From Deltaproteobacteria bacterium (GTDB taxonomy: Bacteria; Myxococcota_A; UBA9042; DTJE01), in assembly GCA_016784945.1 (NCBI GenBank), contig JADHTP010000105.1:1-9436 (forward strand): a DNA stretch of 9,436 bases, written 5' to 3'. Of the stretch, positions 1 through 6,774 are shown in pieces. The notes under the pieces are model-generated. The model was not told where the DNA came from. It did no database searches and saw nothing but the letters and a program-made list of their open reading frames with translations. Made by a program: the position numbers and the translations under genes. Numbering within the stretch: position 1 is the stretch's first letter; every line of letters starts with the position of its first letter.

Positions 1-611
1 CCGATTTCGTCGGTGCACGCCGTCTCCAATGCCGCGAGGTCCGTTGCGCCGTGGGTGTCCAGGGGGACTTCATCCACCTGGTCCGGGCCCAGGTAGGTTG
101 CAAGCACCTGCCGATACTCGGGGTGGACCGCACGGGACACCAGCACCCTGGACCGGCGGGTATGGCGGAGAGCCATGAGGCAGGCCTCGGAAAGGGCCGT
201 GCCGCCCTCGTACATGGAGGCGTTGGACACGTCCATGCCCAGGAGGTCGGCCACCATGGTCTGGAACTCGAATTGCGCCTGCAGGGTGCCCTGGGATAGT
301 TCGGGCTGGTAGGGCGTGTAGGCGGTCAGGAACTCGCCGCGCCCGGTCAGGTGGGCGATGGCGGCCGGGATGTAGTGGTCGTTGGCCCCGGCGCCCAGGA
401 ACGAACACGTGGCGTCGGTGGTGGAGTTCGTCTCGGCCAGGGCGGCCATGTGGTCCAGGACCTCGGATTCGGTCATGGGATCGGGCAGTCCCAGCCCCTG
501 GCTGATCCGGTAGGCATCCGGGATGCCGGCGAAAAGGTCGTCAACGGACCGTACGCCGATGACTTCCAGCATCTCGGCGATTTCGGCCTCGGTGTGGGGT
601 GTGAACTTCAT
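1..611 (-). CDS. gcvPA: Glycine dehydrogenase (decarboxylating) subunit 1, N-terminal part, runs off the left edge
   Basis: This is the alpha half of the split P-protein of the glycine cleavage system, a cytoplasmic PLP enzyme that decarboxylates glycine and passes the aminomethyl group to lipoylated GcvH. About 203 codons are visible, roughly the first 45% of a protein usually near 440-450 residues. The N-terminus reads MKFTPHTEAEIAEMLEVIG, the usual opening of GcvPA. It is followed by FLGAGANDHYIPAA (about residues 71-84), a YTPYQPELSQGTLQ-type segment and SMYEGGTALSEA, all family hallmarks. The PLP lysine belongs to the GcvPB subunit, which must lie outside the window. The gene starts 29 bp after gcvH on the same strand, as the fourth gene of a folD-gcvT-gcvH-gcvPA operon. 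The Shine-Dalgarno is weak (GGAG about 15 nt upstream), so the start rests on homology. No frameshift is seen. Confidence 0.93.
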   Translation of the reverse strand, partial: MKFTPHTEAEIAEMLEVIGVRSVDDLFAGIPDAYRISQGLGLPDPMTESEVLDHMAALAETNSTTDATCSFLGAGANDHYIPAAIAHLTGRGEFLTAYTPYQPELSQGTLQAQFEFQTMVADLLGMDVSNASMYEGGTALSEACLMALRHTRRSRVLVSRAVHPEYRQVLATYLGPDQVDEVPLDTHGATDLAALETACTDEI

Positions 612-640
612 GGGAATCAGACACTCCGGAAGGCGGCGCC

Positions 641-1039
641 CTATTCTTCGTCGTCGAGCTGGCCGAGCATCTCTTCGTAGTCTTCCGCGGTCATGAGTTC
701 GTCCATCTGCTCTGCTTCCTCGATTTCGATGCGGATGAACCAGCCTTCGTCGTAGGGGTCGGAGTTGACCACTGCGGGGTCGTCGTCGAGCAGCTCGTTC
801 ACCTCCATCACCACGCCGCTCACGGGTGCGATCATTTCGGAGGAGGCCTTCTGGGAGTCCACCATGCCGATGGGCTCACCCTTTTCGATCTCGTCGCCCA
901 TGCGGGGAAACTCCACGCTGACGATGTCACCCAGCTTGTCCTGGGCGTACTCCGTGAGACCCACAGAGACGACGTGGTCTTCTTCGAACTTGGCCCACTC
1001 GTGTGTTTCCGTGTACCGGTAGTCCTTGGGGACCGACAT
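641..1039 (-). CDS. gcvH: Glycine cleavage system H protein (lipoyl carrier)
   Basis: GcvH is the small lipoylated shuttle that carries the aminomethyl intermediate from the P-protein to GcvT, then the electrons to the lipoamide dehydrogenase (L-protein). The 132-residue product has the family length and fold signature. It starts YRYTETHEWAKFEEDHVVSVGLT-like (THEW near residue 12), followed by LGDIVSVEFPRMGDEIEKGE. The lipoylation hairpin is GMVDSQKASSEMIAPVSG, with the modified lysine at K64. The C-terminus (YDEGWFIRIEI, then a very acidic tail ending LDDEE) is normal for the family. A strong AGGAGG (1044-1049 on this strand) sits 4 nt before the ATG and directly follows the gcvT stop codon. 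The 10-bp gap indicates transcription in one mRNA, and possibly translational coupling, with gcvT. Confidence 0.97.
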   Translation of the reverse strand: MSVPKDYRYTETHEWAKFEEDHVVSVGLTEYAQDKLGDIVSVEFPRMGDEIEKGEPIGMVDSQKASSEMIAPVSGVVMEVNELLDDDPAVVNSDPYDEGWFIRIEIEEAEQMDELMTAEDYEEMLGQLDDEE

Positions 1040-1049
1040 GGCTCCTCCT

Positions 1050-2156
1050 CTACTTCTCGGGTCTGTACAGGGGGGCCTCCACCACCCTGGCCGGCACCCT
1101 GCGCAAACCCTTCAAATCGATCTCGATGTCCGTGCCGGTCGCATCATGGGGCACGTCCACGTATCCAAGACCCACGGGGACCTTGAGACTTGGCGACAAG
1201 GTCCCGCTCGTGATCCGACCCACGGTCTCGTCGCCCACCATGAGGCGATAACCGTGCCGCGGGATGCCTTTTCCTTCCACCCTGATGGCGACGAGGCGGC
1301 GTGACAACCCTTTTTCCTTCTGAAGGACCAGGGCATCCCGTCCGATGAAATCGCCCTTGTCGAATTTCACCGTCCAGCCGATGCCCGCCTCCAGGGGGTT
1401 CGTGTCTTCGTCGATGTCATTGCCATACAGGCAGTATTTCATTTCCAGGCGCAGGGTGTCGCGGGCGCCCAGGCCGATGGGACCCACCCCGAGGTCCGCG
1501 CCCTGTGTCATCAGGTCCTTCCACAGGTCGGACGCCGCGTCGTTGTGGATATAGACTTCGCCGCCCCGCTCACCGGTGTAACCCGTGGCGGCCAGGATGA
1601 CGGGCGACCCCCGGTAGTCCAGCGACTGGAACGTGAAGGGTTTGAAGGCGGCCGCCTCGACACCGAAGACCCTTTTCAGGAGGGTGGGCGCAAAAGGTCC
1701 CTGCACGGCGATCTGCGAGTAGTCGTTCGATTGGTCGCTGATGTCACAGAGGTCCCCGGCCTGATCCAGGAACCACTGGAAGTCCTTGTGCCGGTTGGCC
1801 GCGTTCACGCAGATCATGAAATCGGTGTCGGATTTCTTGTAGACGATCATGTCGTCCACGATGCCGCCGTGGGACAGGCAGACCGGTGTGTAGATGGCGC
1901 GACCGGGGGCTGCCCGGGCCACATCGTTGGTCACCAGCCGCTGGATCGCCTCCTGGGCGCCGGACCCGGTGAACATGACTTCGCCCATGTGGCTGACGTC
2001 GAAAAGTCCCACGGCCGTACGGACCCGCTGGTGTTCGGCGGCGATGCCTTCGTACTGAACAGGCAGCTTGTAGCCGGCGAAGGGGACCATGCGCCCACCC
2101 GCTTGGACGTGGTCCTGGTACAGTGCGGTCTGTTTCGCCTTGCCTTCCGCGCTCAT
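1050..2156 (-). CDS. gcvT: Aminomethyltransferase, glycine cleavage T protein
   Basis: GcvT transfers the methylene carbon from aminomethyl-GcvH to tetrahydrofolate, releasing ammonia and forming 5,10-methylene-THF. The 368-residue product has DVSHMGEV (53-60) and HGGIVDDMIVYK (96-107), the latter with the catalytic aspartate D101 at the same number as in E. coli GcvT. It also has TGYTGERGGEVY (191-202), ARDTLRLEMKYCLYGND (231-247) and NPLEAGIGW (253-261). The frame is open 10 codons further upstream (ATG at 2186), but that ATG overlaps a sigma70-like -10 box and has no ribosome binding site. I therefore use the ATG at 2156, preceded by a purine-rich GGATCGGGG. It is followed by gcvH after 10 bp. 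FolD upstream, gcvH and gcvPA downstream place it in a one-carbon operon. Confidence 0.96.
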   Translation of the reverse strand: MSAEGKAKQTALYQDHVQAGGRMVPFAGYKLPVQYEGIAAEHQRVRTAVGLFDVSHMGEVMFTGSGAQEAIQRLVTNDVARAAPGRAIYTPVCLSHGGIVDDMIVYKKSDTDFMICVNAANRHKDFQWFLDQAGDLCDISDQSNDYSQIAVQGPFAPTLLKRVFGVEAAAFKPFTFQSLDYRGSPVILAATGYTGERGGEVYIHNDAASDLWKDLMTQGADLGVGPIGLGARDTLRLEMKYCLYGNDIDEDTNPLEAGIGWTVKFDKGDFIGRDALVLQKEKGLSRRLVAIRVEGKGIPRHGYRLMVGDETVGRITSGTLSPSLKVPVGLGYVDVPHDATGTDIEIDLKGLRRVPARVVEAPLYRPEK

Positions 2157-2183
2157 GCCCCGATCCGTTGGGGTTGCGGACCA

Positions 2184-2211
2184 CATATAACAGGGTAATA
2201 GGAAGGGTCAA
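2184..2211 (-). promoter_or_regulatory. Candidate sigma70 promoter of gcvT-gcvH-gcvPA
   Basis: On the minus strand TTGACC (2206-2211, 5 of 6 to the -35 consensus) is separated by 16 bp from TATATG (2184-2189, 4 of 6 to the -10 consensus). Transcription would begin near 2177, leaving a leader of about 20 nt before the chosen gcvT start at 2156. It lies just downstream of the heptamer hairpin that follows folD, so gcvT could be expressed independently of folD. This is a consensus match only. Confidence 0.5.
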
Positions 2212-2221
2212 GGGGAAATGC

Positions 2222-2256
2222 GTGAATCGTCAATCGTCGATCGTTGATCGTAGGGA
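2222..2256. repeat. Degenerate heptamer repeat, locus A left arm
   Basis: Five adjacent 7-bp units occur here: GTGAATC at 2222, GTCAATC at 2229, GTCGATC at 2236, GTTGATC at 2243 and a decayed GTAGGGA at 2250. The locus consensus is GTYRATC. Two stretches are perfect inverted repeats of the right arm: 11 bp at 2226-2236 pairs with 2303-2313, and 12 bp at 2240-2251 pairs with 2309-2320. On the minus-strand transcript the two arms could form a hairpin after folD and before the gcvT promoter. No T-tract follows, so it is not a classical intrinsic terminator. Confidence 0.8.
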
Positions 2257-2297
2257 AAAAGCCTGCATATCCGGATTGATGAACACTTGCCGTCTCT

Positions 2298-2331
2298 GAT
2301 TTCGATTGACGATCAACGATAAACGAACGGT
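2298..2331. repeat. Degenerate heptamer repeat, locus A right arm (overlaps the folD 3' end)
   Basis: The units are the reverse complement of the left arm: a 6-bp GATTTC at 2298, GATTGAC at 2304, GATCAAC at 2311, GATAAAC at 2318 and a decayed GAACGGT at 2325. The stop codon of folD (2313-2315) and its last five codons lie inside this arm, so the repeat overlaps coding sequence. A 41-bp unrelated segment separates it from the left arm. Confidence 0.8.
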
Positions 2332-3188
2332 GCCGGCAGACCCCGGCGGGCGCAGCAGGCGATCACGGTGTTGCGCAGGAGGTAGGCGATGGTCATGGGG
2401 CCCACGCCACCGGGAACCGGGGTGATCCAGGCGGCCTTTTCCGATGCCTCGGCGAAGTCCACGTCGCCGCAGAGCTTGCCGTCTTCGTCGCGGTTCATGC
2501 CCACGTCGATGACCACGGCGCCTTCCTTGACCCAGTCGCCCTTGATCATCTTGGCCCGTCCGATGGCGGCCACCAGGATGTCGGCTTCCGCTGCCCGCTG
2601 GGCCAGGTCATGGGTCCTGGAATGGCAGATGGAGATGCTGGCGTGGCGTTCCATCAGGAGCAGCGCCGTAGGCTTGCCCACGATGACGCTGCGGCCGATG
2701 ACCACGGCCCGCTTGCCCTTGTAGTCGATGCCGCTGGCGTCGATGAGCCGCATGATTCCGGCGGGGGTGCAGGCGACCAGGCCGTGGCGGCCGATGAGCA
2801 GTTTGCCCAGGTTCACGGGCAGGAAACCGTCCACGTCCCGGGCCGGGTCCATGGCGGCGTTGACCTTTTCTTCGCTGATGTGTTTTGGCAGCGGCAACTG
2901 GACCAGGATGCCGTCCACCTCGGGGTCGGAATTGAGCTGGTTCAGCAGGGCCAGGAGATCGGCCTCGGACGTCTCCTCAGGCAGCTTGTGGGTGACGCCG
3001 TTGATGCCCACCTTTTCACAGGCCTTGCCCTTGTTGCGTACGTAAATGGCAGAGGCGGGGTCTTCGCCCACCAGGACCACATGGAGTCCGGGTTGGACGC
3101 CCTGGGCCACGAGCTTGTCCACCTCGACCTTGACCTCTTCGCGAACCTGCTGTGAAAGGGCCTTGCCGTCCAGTATCTGAGCCGCCAT
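2313..3188 (-). CDS. folD: Bifunctional methylene-THF dehydrogenase / methenyl-THF cyclohydrolase
   Basis: FolD is the cytoplasmic enzyme that oxidises 5,10-methylene-THF with NAD(P)+ and hydrolyses the methenyl product to 10-formyl-THF, feeding purine and formyl-Met synthesis. The 291-residue protein shows the catalytic YVRNKGKACEKVGI segment (Y49, K53), DGILVQLPLPKH (93-103, with Q97), DVDGF (D120) and ACTPAGIM (139-146). The Rossmann loop is GRSVIVGKP (165-173), and the terminal signature is TPVPGGVGPMT (256-266). The conserved part ends around NTVIAC (273-278). The last 13 residues (CARRGLPAPFVYR) are an extension, of which the last five codons and the stop fall within the heptamer repeat. 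The start ATG has AGGA about 4 nt upstream. It is the first gene of the operon with the glycine cleavage genes, which make its substrate. Confidence 0.97.
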   Translation of the reverse strand: MAAQILDGKALSQQVREEVKVEVDKLVAQGVQPGLHVVLVGEDPASAIYVRNKGKACEKVGINGVTHKLPEETSEADLLALLNQLNSDPEVDGILVQLPLPKHISEEKVNAAMDPARDVDGFLPVNLGKLLIGRHGLVACTPAGIMRLIDASGIDYKGKRAVVIGRSVIVGKPTALLLMERHASISICHSRTHDLAQRAAEADILVAAIGRAKMIKGDWVKEGAVVIDVGMNRDEDGKLCGDVDFAEASEKAAWITPVPGGVGPMTIAYLLRNTVIACCARRGLPAPFVYR

Positions 3189-3218
3189 CTATCCTGACCT
3201 CGTGGAAGAAGGTGGCCC

Positions 3219-3247
3219 ATGTTAATTCGGCAAAATGGTGAAGGCAA
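3219..3247 (-). promoter_or_regulatory. Candidate sigma70 promoter of folD
   Basis: On the minus strand TTGCCT (3242-3247, 4 of 6) is followed after exactly 17 bp by TAACAT (3219-3224, 4 of 6). The predicted start is near 3212, giving a leader of about 24 nt. The site lies in the divergent gap with the penicillin-binding protein gene and would overlap that gene if its ATG at 3235 were the true start. This favours the later GTG start. No comparably good promoter was found for the plus strand in this gap. Confidence 0.4.
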
Positions 3248-3285
3248 GTGGCCATTGTGACCGCTCCGGCGGTACGATCAGGTCC

Positions 3286-5472
3286 GTGGCGGCGAAAAAG
3301 AAAAAGGGCCGACGGCCACCGCGCAAGAGGCCTTCCCGGACCCGGCGGAAGAAGGGAAGTCCCTGGAAGTGGATTGCCCTGGGAACCGTGGCGTTTCTGG
3401 CCCTGTCCCTGGCGGCCGCCGCCACCCTGGTACAGGTGACCGAGGCGGGCCTTCCCGCCGTGCCCTCTTTTGCCGGCTACTTCCAGTCCGTGCCCAAGGT
3501 GAGCCGGGTCCTTGCAGCCGATGGTGCCGTGGTGGCGGAGTTCTTCAAGGAGCGCCGCACGGTCATTCGACCCGAGGCCATCCCCCGCCGGGTGGAGGAC
3601 GCCATCCTGGCGGCCGAAGACGCCCGGTTCCACGAGCACGACGGGATTTCCTACTGGGGCATTTTCCGGGCCATGGTGGCCAACGTCTGGCGCGGCCGGG
3701 TGAGCCAGGGCGGCTCCACCATCACGCAGCAGGTGGTGAAACAGGTCCTGTTGACCCCCGAGCGCACCTTGAAACGGAAATTCCGTGAAATGCTGCTGGC
3801 TCGCCTGTTCGAACAGCAATTGACCAAGCGGGAGATCCTGGCCATGTACGCCAGCGAGGTCTATCTGGGGCGGGGCCGCTACGGCTTCGAGGAGGCGGCC
3901 CGTTTCTATTTCGCGAAGACCGCGGCGGAAATGGACCTGGCGGAGACGGCCATGCTGGCCGGCATGATGTCAGCGCCCGAGGGCAACAACCCTGTCAGGA
4001 ATCCCGAGGGCGCCGTCAAGCGCCAGCGGTACGTGCTCAGGCGCATGGTGGAAGAGGGGATGGCCACCGAGGAAGAAGCGAGGGAGGCGGCACAGCAGCG
4101 CCTGGACATCTGGGCCGCCGAGGAAGCGGGCCTGGGATCGGCCCCTTATTTCGTGGATGCGGTTCGTCGCGAGGTTCTGCGATTGTTCGGCCGGGGTCGC
4201 CTCATGCACGACGGGCTTACGGTGGAAACCACCCTGGACCGGGAGGTGTCGGCGGCGGCGGAGGCCGCGGTGAGCGCGGGCCTGGCGCGGCAGTGGCGGC
4301 GGGGCCGGACCCGGGTCAGGGACGAGGTGTCGGCCCGGCGACCGGGCTGGATCGCCGACGGCAGCGACGAACTGCTGGAAGCGTTGCCCCCACCCCCGCG
4401 GGCGGTCCGTGCCCGGGTCCTCCACTGCGACCCCGACCGCGGGCTCATCGAAGTGGAGGCCGAAGGCCTGCCGGCGGTGGTGGATCCGCGGACCCTGGAG
4501 CGCATGGGAAAGAGTGTTCCCGATGACGATTACCGCGTCTGCTGGAGCAAGGACGATCTGCCCGTGTCCCGGGCGGGCCGGACCCGGGAGATCGGGGGCC
4601 GCGAGGTCCCGGTGGTCAACGCGGAGCCGGGGCCCCAGGTGGCGGTGGCCGTGGTGAATCCGAAAAAGCGGGCCGTCCTGGCCCTGGTGGGGGGAGAAGA
4701 TTTCAAAACCCGGCCCTTCAACCGGGCCGTCCAGTCGCGCCGGCCCATCGGTTCCACGGTCAAGCCCTTCCTGTACGCCGCGGCCCTGGCCGAGGGCCTG
4801 CCCGTGGACACCACCTTCACCAACACGCGCCTGAGGCTGCGCGGATCCCGTGGGCGCACCTGGTCCCCCCGGAACTTCGAGGGCGGGTACGACGGCCTGG
4901 AATACGGTGTCGGGGACGCCCTTGCCGGGTCGGTCAACGTGATCGCCGTGAAGGTGATGCGCCGCATCGGCGCCGGGCCTGTGGCCGACCTGCTGGAGTC
5001 GGTTGGAGTGCGGGGCCACGTCCCCCGGGACATGTCCCTGGCTCTGGGCAGCGCGGAGTGCAGCCCCCTGGACCTGGCCAATGCCTTCTGCCTGTTCGCC
5101 AGGGGCGGCATCCACGACACGCCCTACCTGATCGCGCGGGTGCTGGACCACGAAGGTCGGCCGCTGCTGGAGCATGAATCCCGTCCGTCCAGGCGCCTGT
5201 CCCGGCGTATCGCGAAACGGATCCGGGGTTGGCTGCGGCGGGTGGTCACCGAAGGCACCGCCCGCAACCTGGGAAAACTGCCTCTCAAGGCCTGGGGAAA
5301 AACGGGCACCACCAATCGATCCCGGGAAGCCTGGTTCGTGGGGTCCGACGGGCGATTGGTGGCGGCCTTCCTGGTGGGGTACGACGATCGCCTGCCCATG
5401 CGGGGCGCCACCGGGGGCAACACCGCCGTCCCCCTGTTCGTTGACTTCGTGAAGCGCCTGCACGGCCTGTAG
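3286..5472 (+). CDS. Class A (bifunctional) penicillin-binding protein, PBP1 type
   Basis: This enzyme polymerises lipid II into glycan strands and cross-links the stem peptides at the outer face of the inner membrane. Residue numbers are from the upstream ATG at 3235; subtract 17 for the GTG start used here. It has a basic cytoplasmic tail (KKKKGRRPPRKR, 21-32) and one membrane anchor (about 46-66). A glycosyltransferase-51 domain follows with AAEDARFHEHDG (catalytic E128), QGGSTITQQ (158-166), RKFRE (181-185) and KREILAMYASEVYLGRG. After a variable linker and OB-like insert (about 340-460) comes a transpeptidase domain with STVK (active Ser507), SVN (566-568) and KTGT (689-692). All catalytic motifs are intact. 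The ATG at 3235 lacks a ribosome binding site and overlaps the folD promoter. GTG at 3286 has only a weak AGG, so the start is uncertain. It is divergent from folD. The exact subtype (1A, 1B or 1C) is not assigned. Confidence 0.95.
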   Translation: MAAKKKKGRRPPRKRPSRTRRKKGSPWKWIALGTVAFLALSLAAAATLVQVTEAGLPAVPSFAGYFQSVPKVSRVLAADGAVVAEFFKERRTVIRPEAIPRRVEDAILAAEDARFHEHDGISYWGIFRAMVANVWRGRVSQGGSTITQQVVKQVLLTPERTLKRKFREMLLARLFEQQLTKREILAMYASEVYLGRGRYGFEEAARFYFAKTAAEMDLAETAMLAGMMSAPEGNNPVRNPEGAVKRQRYVLRRMVEEGMATEEEAREAAQQRLDIWAAEEAGLGSAPYFVDAVRREVLRLFGRGRLMHDGLTVETTLDREVSAAAEAAVSAGLARQWRRGRTRVRDEVSARRPGWIADGSDELLEALPPPPRAVRARVLHCDPDRGLIEVEAEGLPAVVDPRTLERMGKSVPDDDYRVCWSKDDLPVSRAGRTREIGGREVPVVNAEPGPQVAVAVVNPKKRAVLALVGGEDFKTRPFNRAVQSRRPIGSTVKPFLYAAALAEGLPVDTTFTNTRLRLRGSRGRTWSPRNFEGGYDGLEYGVGDALAGSVNVIAVKVMRRIGAGPVADLLESVGVRGHVPRDMSLALGSAECSPLDLANAFCLFARGGIHDTPYLIARVLDHEGRPLLEHESRPSRRLSRRIAKRIRGWLRRVVTEGTARNLGKLPLKAWGKTGTTNRSREAWFVGSDGRLVAAFLVGYDDRLPMRGATGGNTAVPLFVDFVKRLHGL

Positions 5473-5503
5473 GGCGTCTAGCGTCTGCCGTCCACAGTCA
5501 ACC
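5469..5503. repeat. Degenerate heptamer repeat, locus B left arm
   Basis: Heptamer units run from the last codon of the penicillin-binding protein: GTAGGGC at 5469 (containing its TAG stop), GTCTAGC at 5476, GTCTGCC at 5483, GTCCACA at 5490 and GTCAACC at 5497. The locus consensus is GTCWACM. GGGCGTCTA (5472-5480) is perfectly complementary to 5570-5578 in the right arm, and ACAGTCAAC (5494-5502) to 5562-5570. Confidence 0.8.
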
Positions 5504-5546
5504 GATTCGGAATCAGGAACGTATTTCCGGTGAATGGATCCCGCAC

Positions 5547-5574
5547 GGTAGACGGTAGACTGTTGACTGTAGAC
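5547..5574. repeat. Degenerate heptamer repeat, locus B right arm
   Basis: There are four clean units in inverted orientation: GGTAGAC at 5547, an identical GGTAGAC at 5554, TGTTGAC at 5561 and TGTAGAC at 5568. A run of eight C bases (5576-5583) follows. About 43 bp of non-repetitive sequence (5504-5546) separates the two arms. On the plus-strand transcript they could fold into a hairpin between the penicillin-binding protein and porin genes. Confidence 0.8.
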
Positions 5575-5590
5575 GCCCCCCCCTGATAGA
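5563..5590 (+). promoter_or_regulatory. Possible porin promoter with a C8 tract in its spacer
   Basis: TTGACT (5563-5568, 5 of 6 to the -35 consensus) lies within the heptamer arm. A weak -10 candidate GATAGA (5585-5590, 3 of 6) follows after 16 bp. Eight consecutive C residues (5576-5583) fall inside the spacer. The porin ATG is 20 bp downstream of the -10 candidate. The poor -10 match makes this a tentative call. Confidence 0.25.
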
Positions 5591-5610
5591 TCTCCGGCAC
5601 GGAGGATGAC

Positions 5611-6774
5611 ATGCTTCAGAAATCAGCTCAGATCATGGCGGCCGTGGTGGTCATGGGATTCGCAACGGCCCAGGCCGAGGAGAAGGCCGAGGAGTCCCGG
5701 TCGCCGGGCCCCGCCGTGGAAGAACCGCACCACCTGGCTATCGGCAAGGGCGGGTACGTGAAGCTGGCGGCCCTGTTGCAGGGCTGGATGAAGGTGGCCC
5801 ACCAGGAAGACACCAGCAGCACCTTCAGGGTCCGCCGGGCCGAGATCAAGGTCAAGGGCGAGATCGTGAAGGACCTGTTCGGCTTCGGTGTGATGATCGA
5901 CCCGGCCAAGCTGCTGGAACAGGACGAGGAAAAGGTCATTCTTCTCGACGGGGACGACAATCCCGTGGTGGACGCAGACGGCAACCCAGTCACCATCCGG
6001 AACCACAAGCATGCCGGCAGCATCCTGCAGGACCTCTGGGTCTCCGTCCTGACCGAATATGCCGACATCAGCATCGGCCAGTTCAAGATTCCCGTGTCCT
6101 GGGAGGGGCTCAACTCGTCCAGCAAGCTGATCTTCGCCGAAAGGTCCGTGGTATCGGGCGCCCATGCCCCGGACGGACTGCTGCCCAAGGACCATTTCAA
6201 GGGATACGGCGACCGGCGGGGACTGGGCATCAAGGTGGAAAAGAAGTTCCATTACGTCGGATATTTCGTCGGGCTCTACAATGGCGCGGAACGCAACCGC
6301 CTGGACTTCGACAATTTCAAGGACCTGGCGGCGCGGATCGAGGGCTATCCCTATCCGGGCATCACCATCGGGGCCATGGCCTACATGACCCTTCGGGACA
6401 AGCAGGGGCAGGCGAACGCCAAGGACCGCTGGGAAGGGGACATCCGCATCGCCATCGACCCGGTCATCTTCCAGGCCGAGTACATCCGCGGCCGGGACCA
6501 CGACGACACCGGGAAGGGACGGACCGGCCAGGGATTCTATGCGACGCTGGCCTGGAACATCATTCCCGAGGTCCAGGTCAAGGCCCGTGGGGGCGGGTTC
6601 GACTATGACGTGTCGTCGGGAAAGAACGCCCTGTGGGAGGCGGCCACCGGACTCACCTGTTTCTTCGACAAATACGACGCGAACCTGAAGCTGGACTACT
6701 ACATGTACAAGTCCACGGACTCATCGAAGAACGTCGAGCACCAGGTCATCTTCGCCGCGCAGGCGCATTTCTAG
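5611..6774 (+). CDS. Outer-membrane porin, phosphate-selective OprO/OprP family
   Basis: This is a 387-residue beta-barrel porin predicted to let phosphate or polyphosphate across the outer membrane. A signal peptide ends at ATAQA (19-23), with likely cleavage after A22. The mature N-terminus is acidic. The family pattern is visible in FRVRRAEIKVKG (72-83), LQDLWVSV (139-146), IGQFKIPVSWEGLNSS (155-170) and AERSV (176-180). Later alternating strands follow, such as FYATLAWNIIPEVQVKA and YDANLKLDYYMYK. The chain ends AQAHF, a terminal Phe typical of BAM substrates. An acidic loop (DGDDNPVVDADGNP, 113-126) is inserted in the first third. GGAGG at 5601-5605 sits 5 nt before the ATG. Specificity cannot be read directly, but the adjacent PhoU and Na+/phosphate transporter genes support phosphate. 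The TAG stop opens the locus C heptamer tract. No Pho-box-like 11-bp repeat was found upstream. Confidence 0.82.
   Translation: MLQKSAQIMAAVVVMGFATAQAEEKAEESRSPGPAVEEPHHLAIGKGGYVKLAALLQGWMKVAHQEDTSSTFRVRRAEIKVKGEIVKDLFGFGVMIDPAKLLEQDEEKVILLDGDDNPVVDADGNPVTIRNHKHAGSILQDLWVSVLTEYADISIGQFKIPVSWEGLNSSSKLIFAERSVVSGAHAPDGLLPKDHFKGYGDRRGLGIKVEKKFHYVGYFVGLYNGAERNRLDFDNFKDLAARIEGYPYPGITIGAMAYMTLRDKQGQANAKDRWEGDIRIAIDPVIFQAEYIRGRDHDDTGKGRTGQGFYATLAWNIIPEVQVKARGGGFDYDVSSGKNALWEAATGLTCFFDKYDANLKLDYYMYKSTDSSKNVEHQVIFAAQAHF

Noticed and set aside
1545..2198. A 217-codon plus-strand open frame opposite gcvT
   Set aside because: It is antisense to conserved GcvT sequence, has no recognisable motif and reflects third-position GC.
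2157..2312. Possible glycine riboswitch before gcvT
   Set aside because: The gap is taken up by the heptamer arms and a promoter. I see no glycine aptamer core, and the leader from the predicted start would be only about 20 nt.
2222..2331. Locus A hairpin as a standard intrinsic terminator
   Set aside because: No T-run follows the stem on the transcribed strand. I therefore call it a repeat and leave the terminator role as a hypothesis.
3970..5463. A 497-codon open frame antisense to the penicillin-binding protein gene
   Set aside because: It is rich in Gly/His/Pro/Gln/Arg with no domain pattern, as expected of the antisense frame of a GC-rich gene. The sense strand encodes a complete protein with all catalytic motifs.
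5469..5574. Heptamer arrays as Pho boxes or as a CRISPR array
   Set aside because: The period is 7 bp without spacers, not 11 bp as in Pho boxes, and the same repeats occur beside the glycine cleavage genes. CRISPR repeats are longer and separated by unique spacers.
5623..6501. A 292-codon minus-strand open frame opposite the porin
   Set aside because: The plus strand has a signal peptide, a good ribosome binding site and porin family motifs. The antisense frame has none of these.
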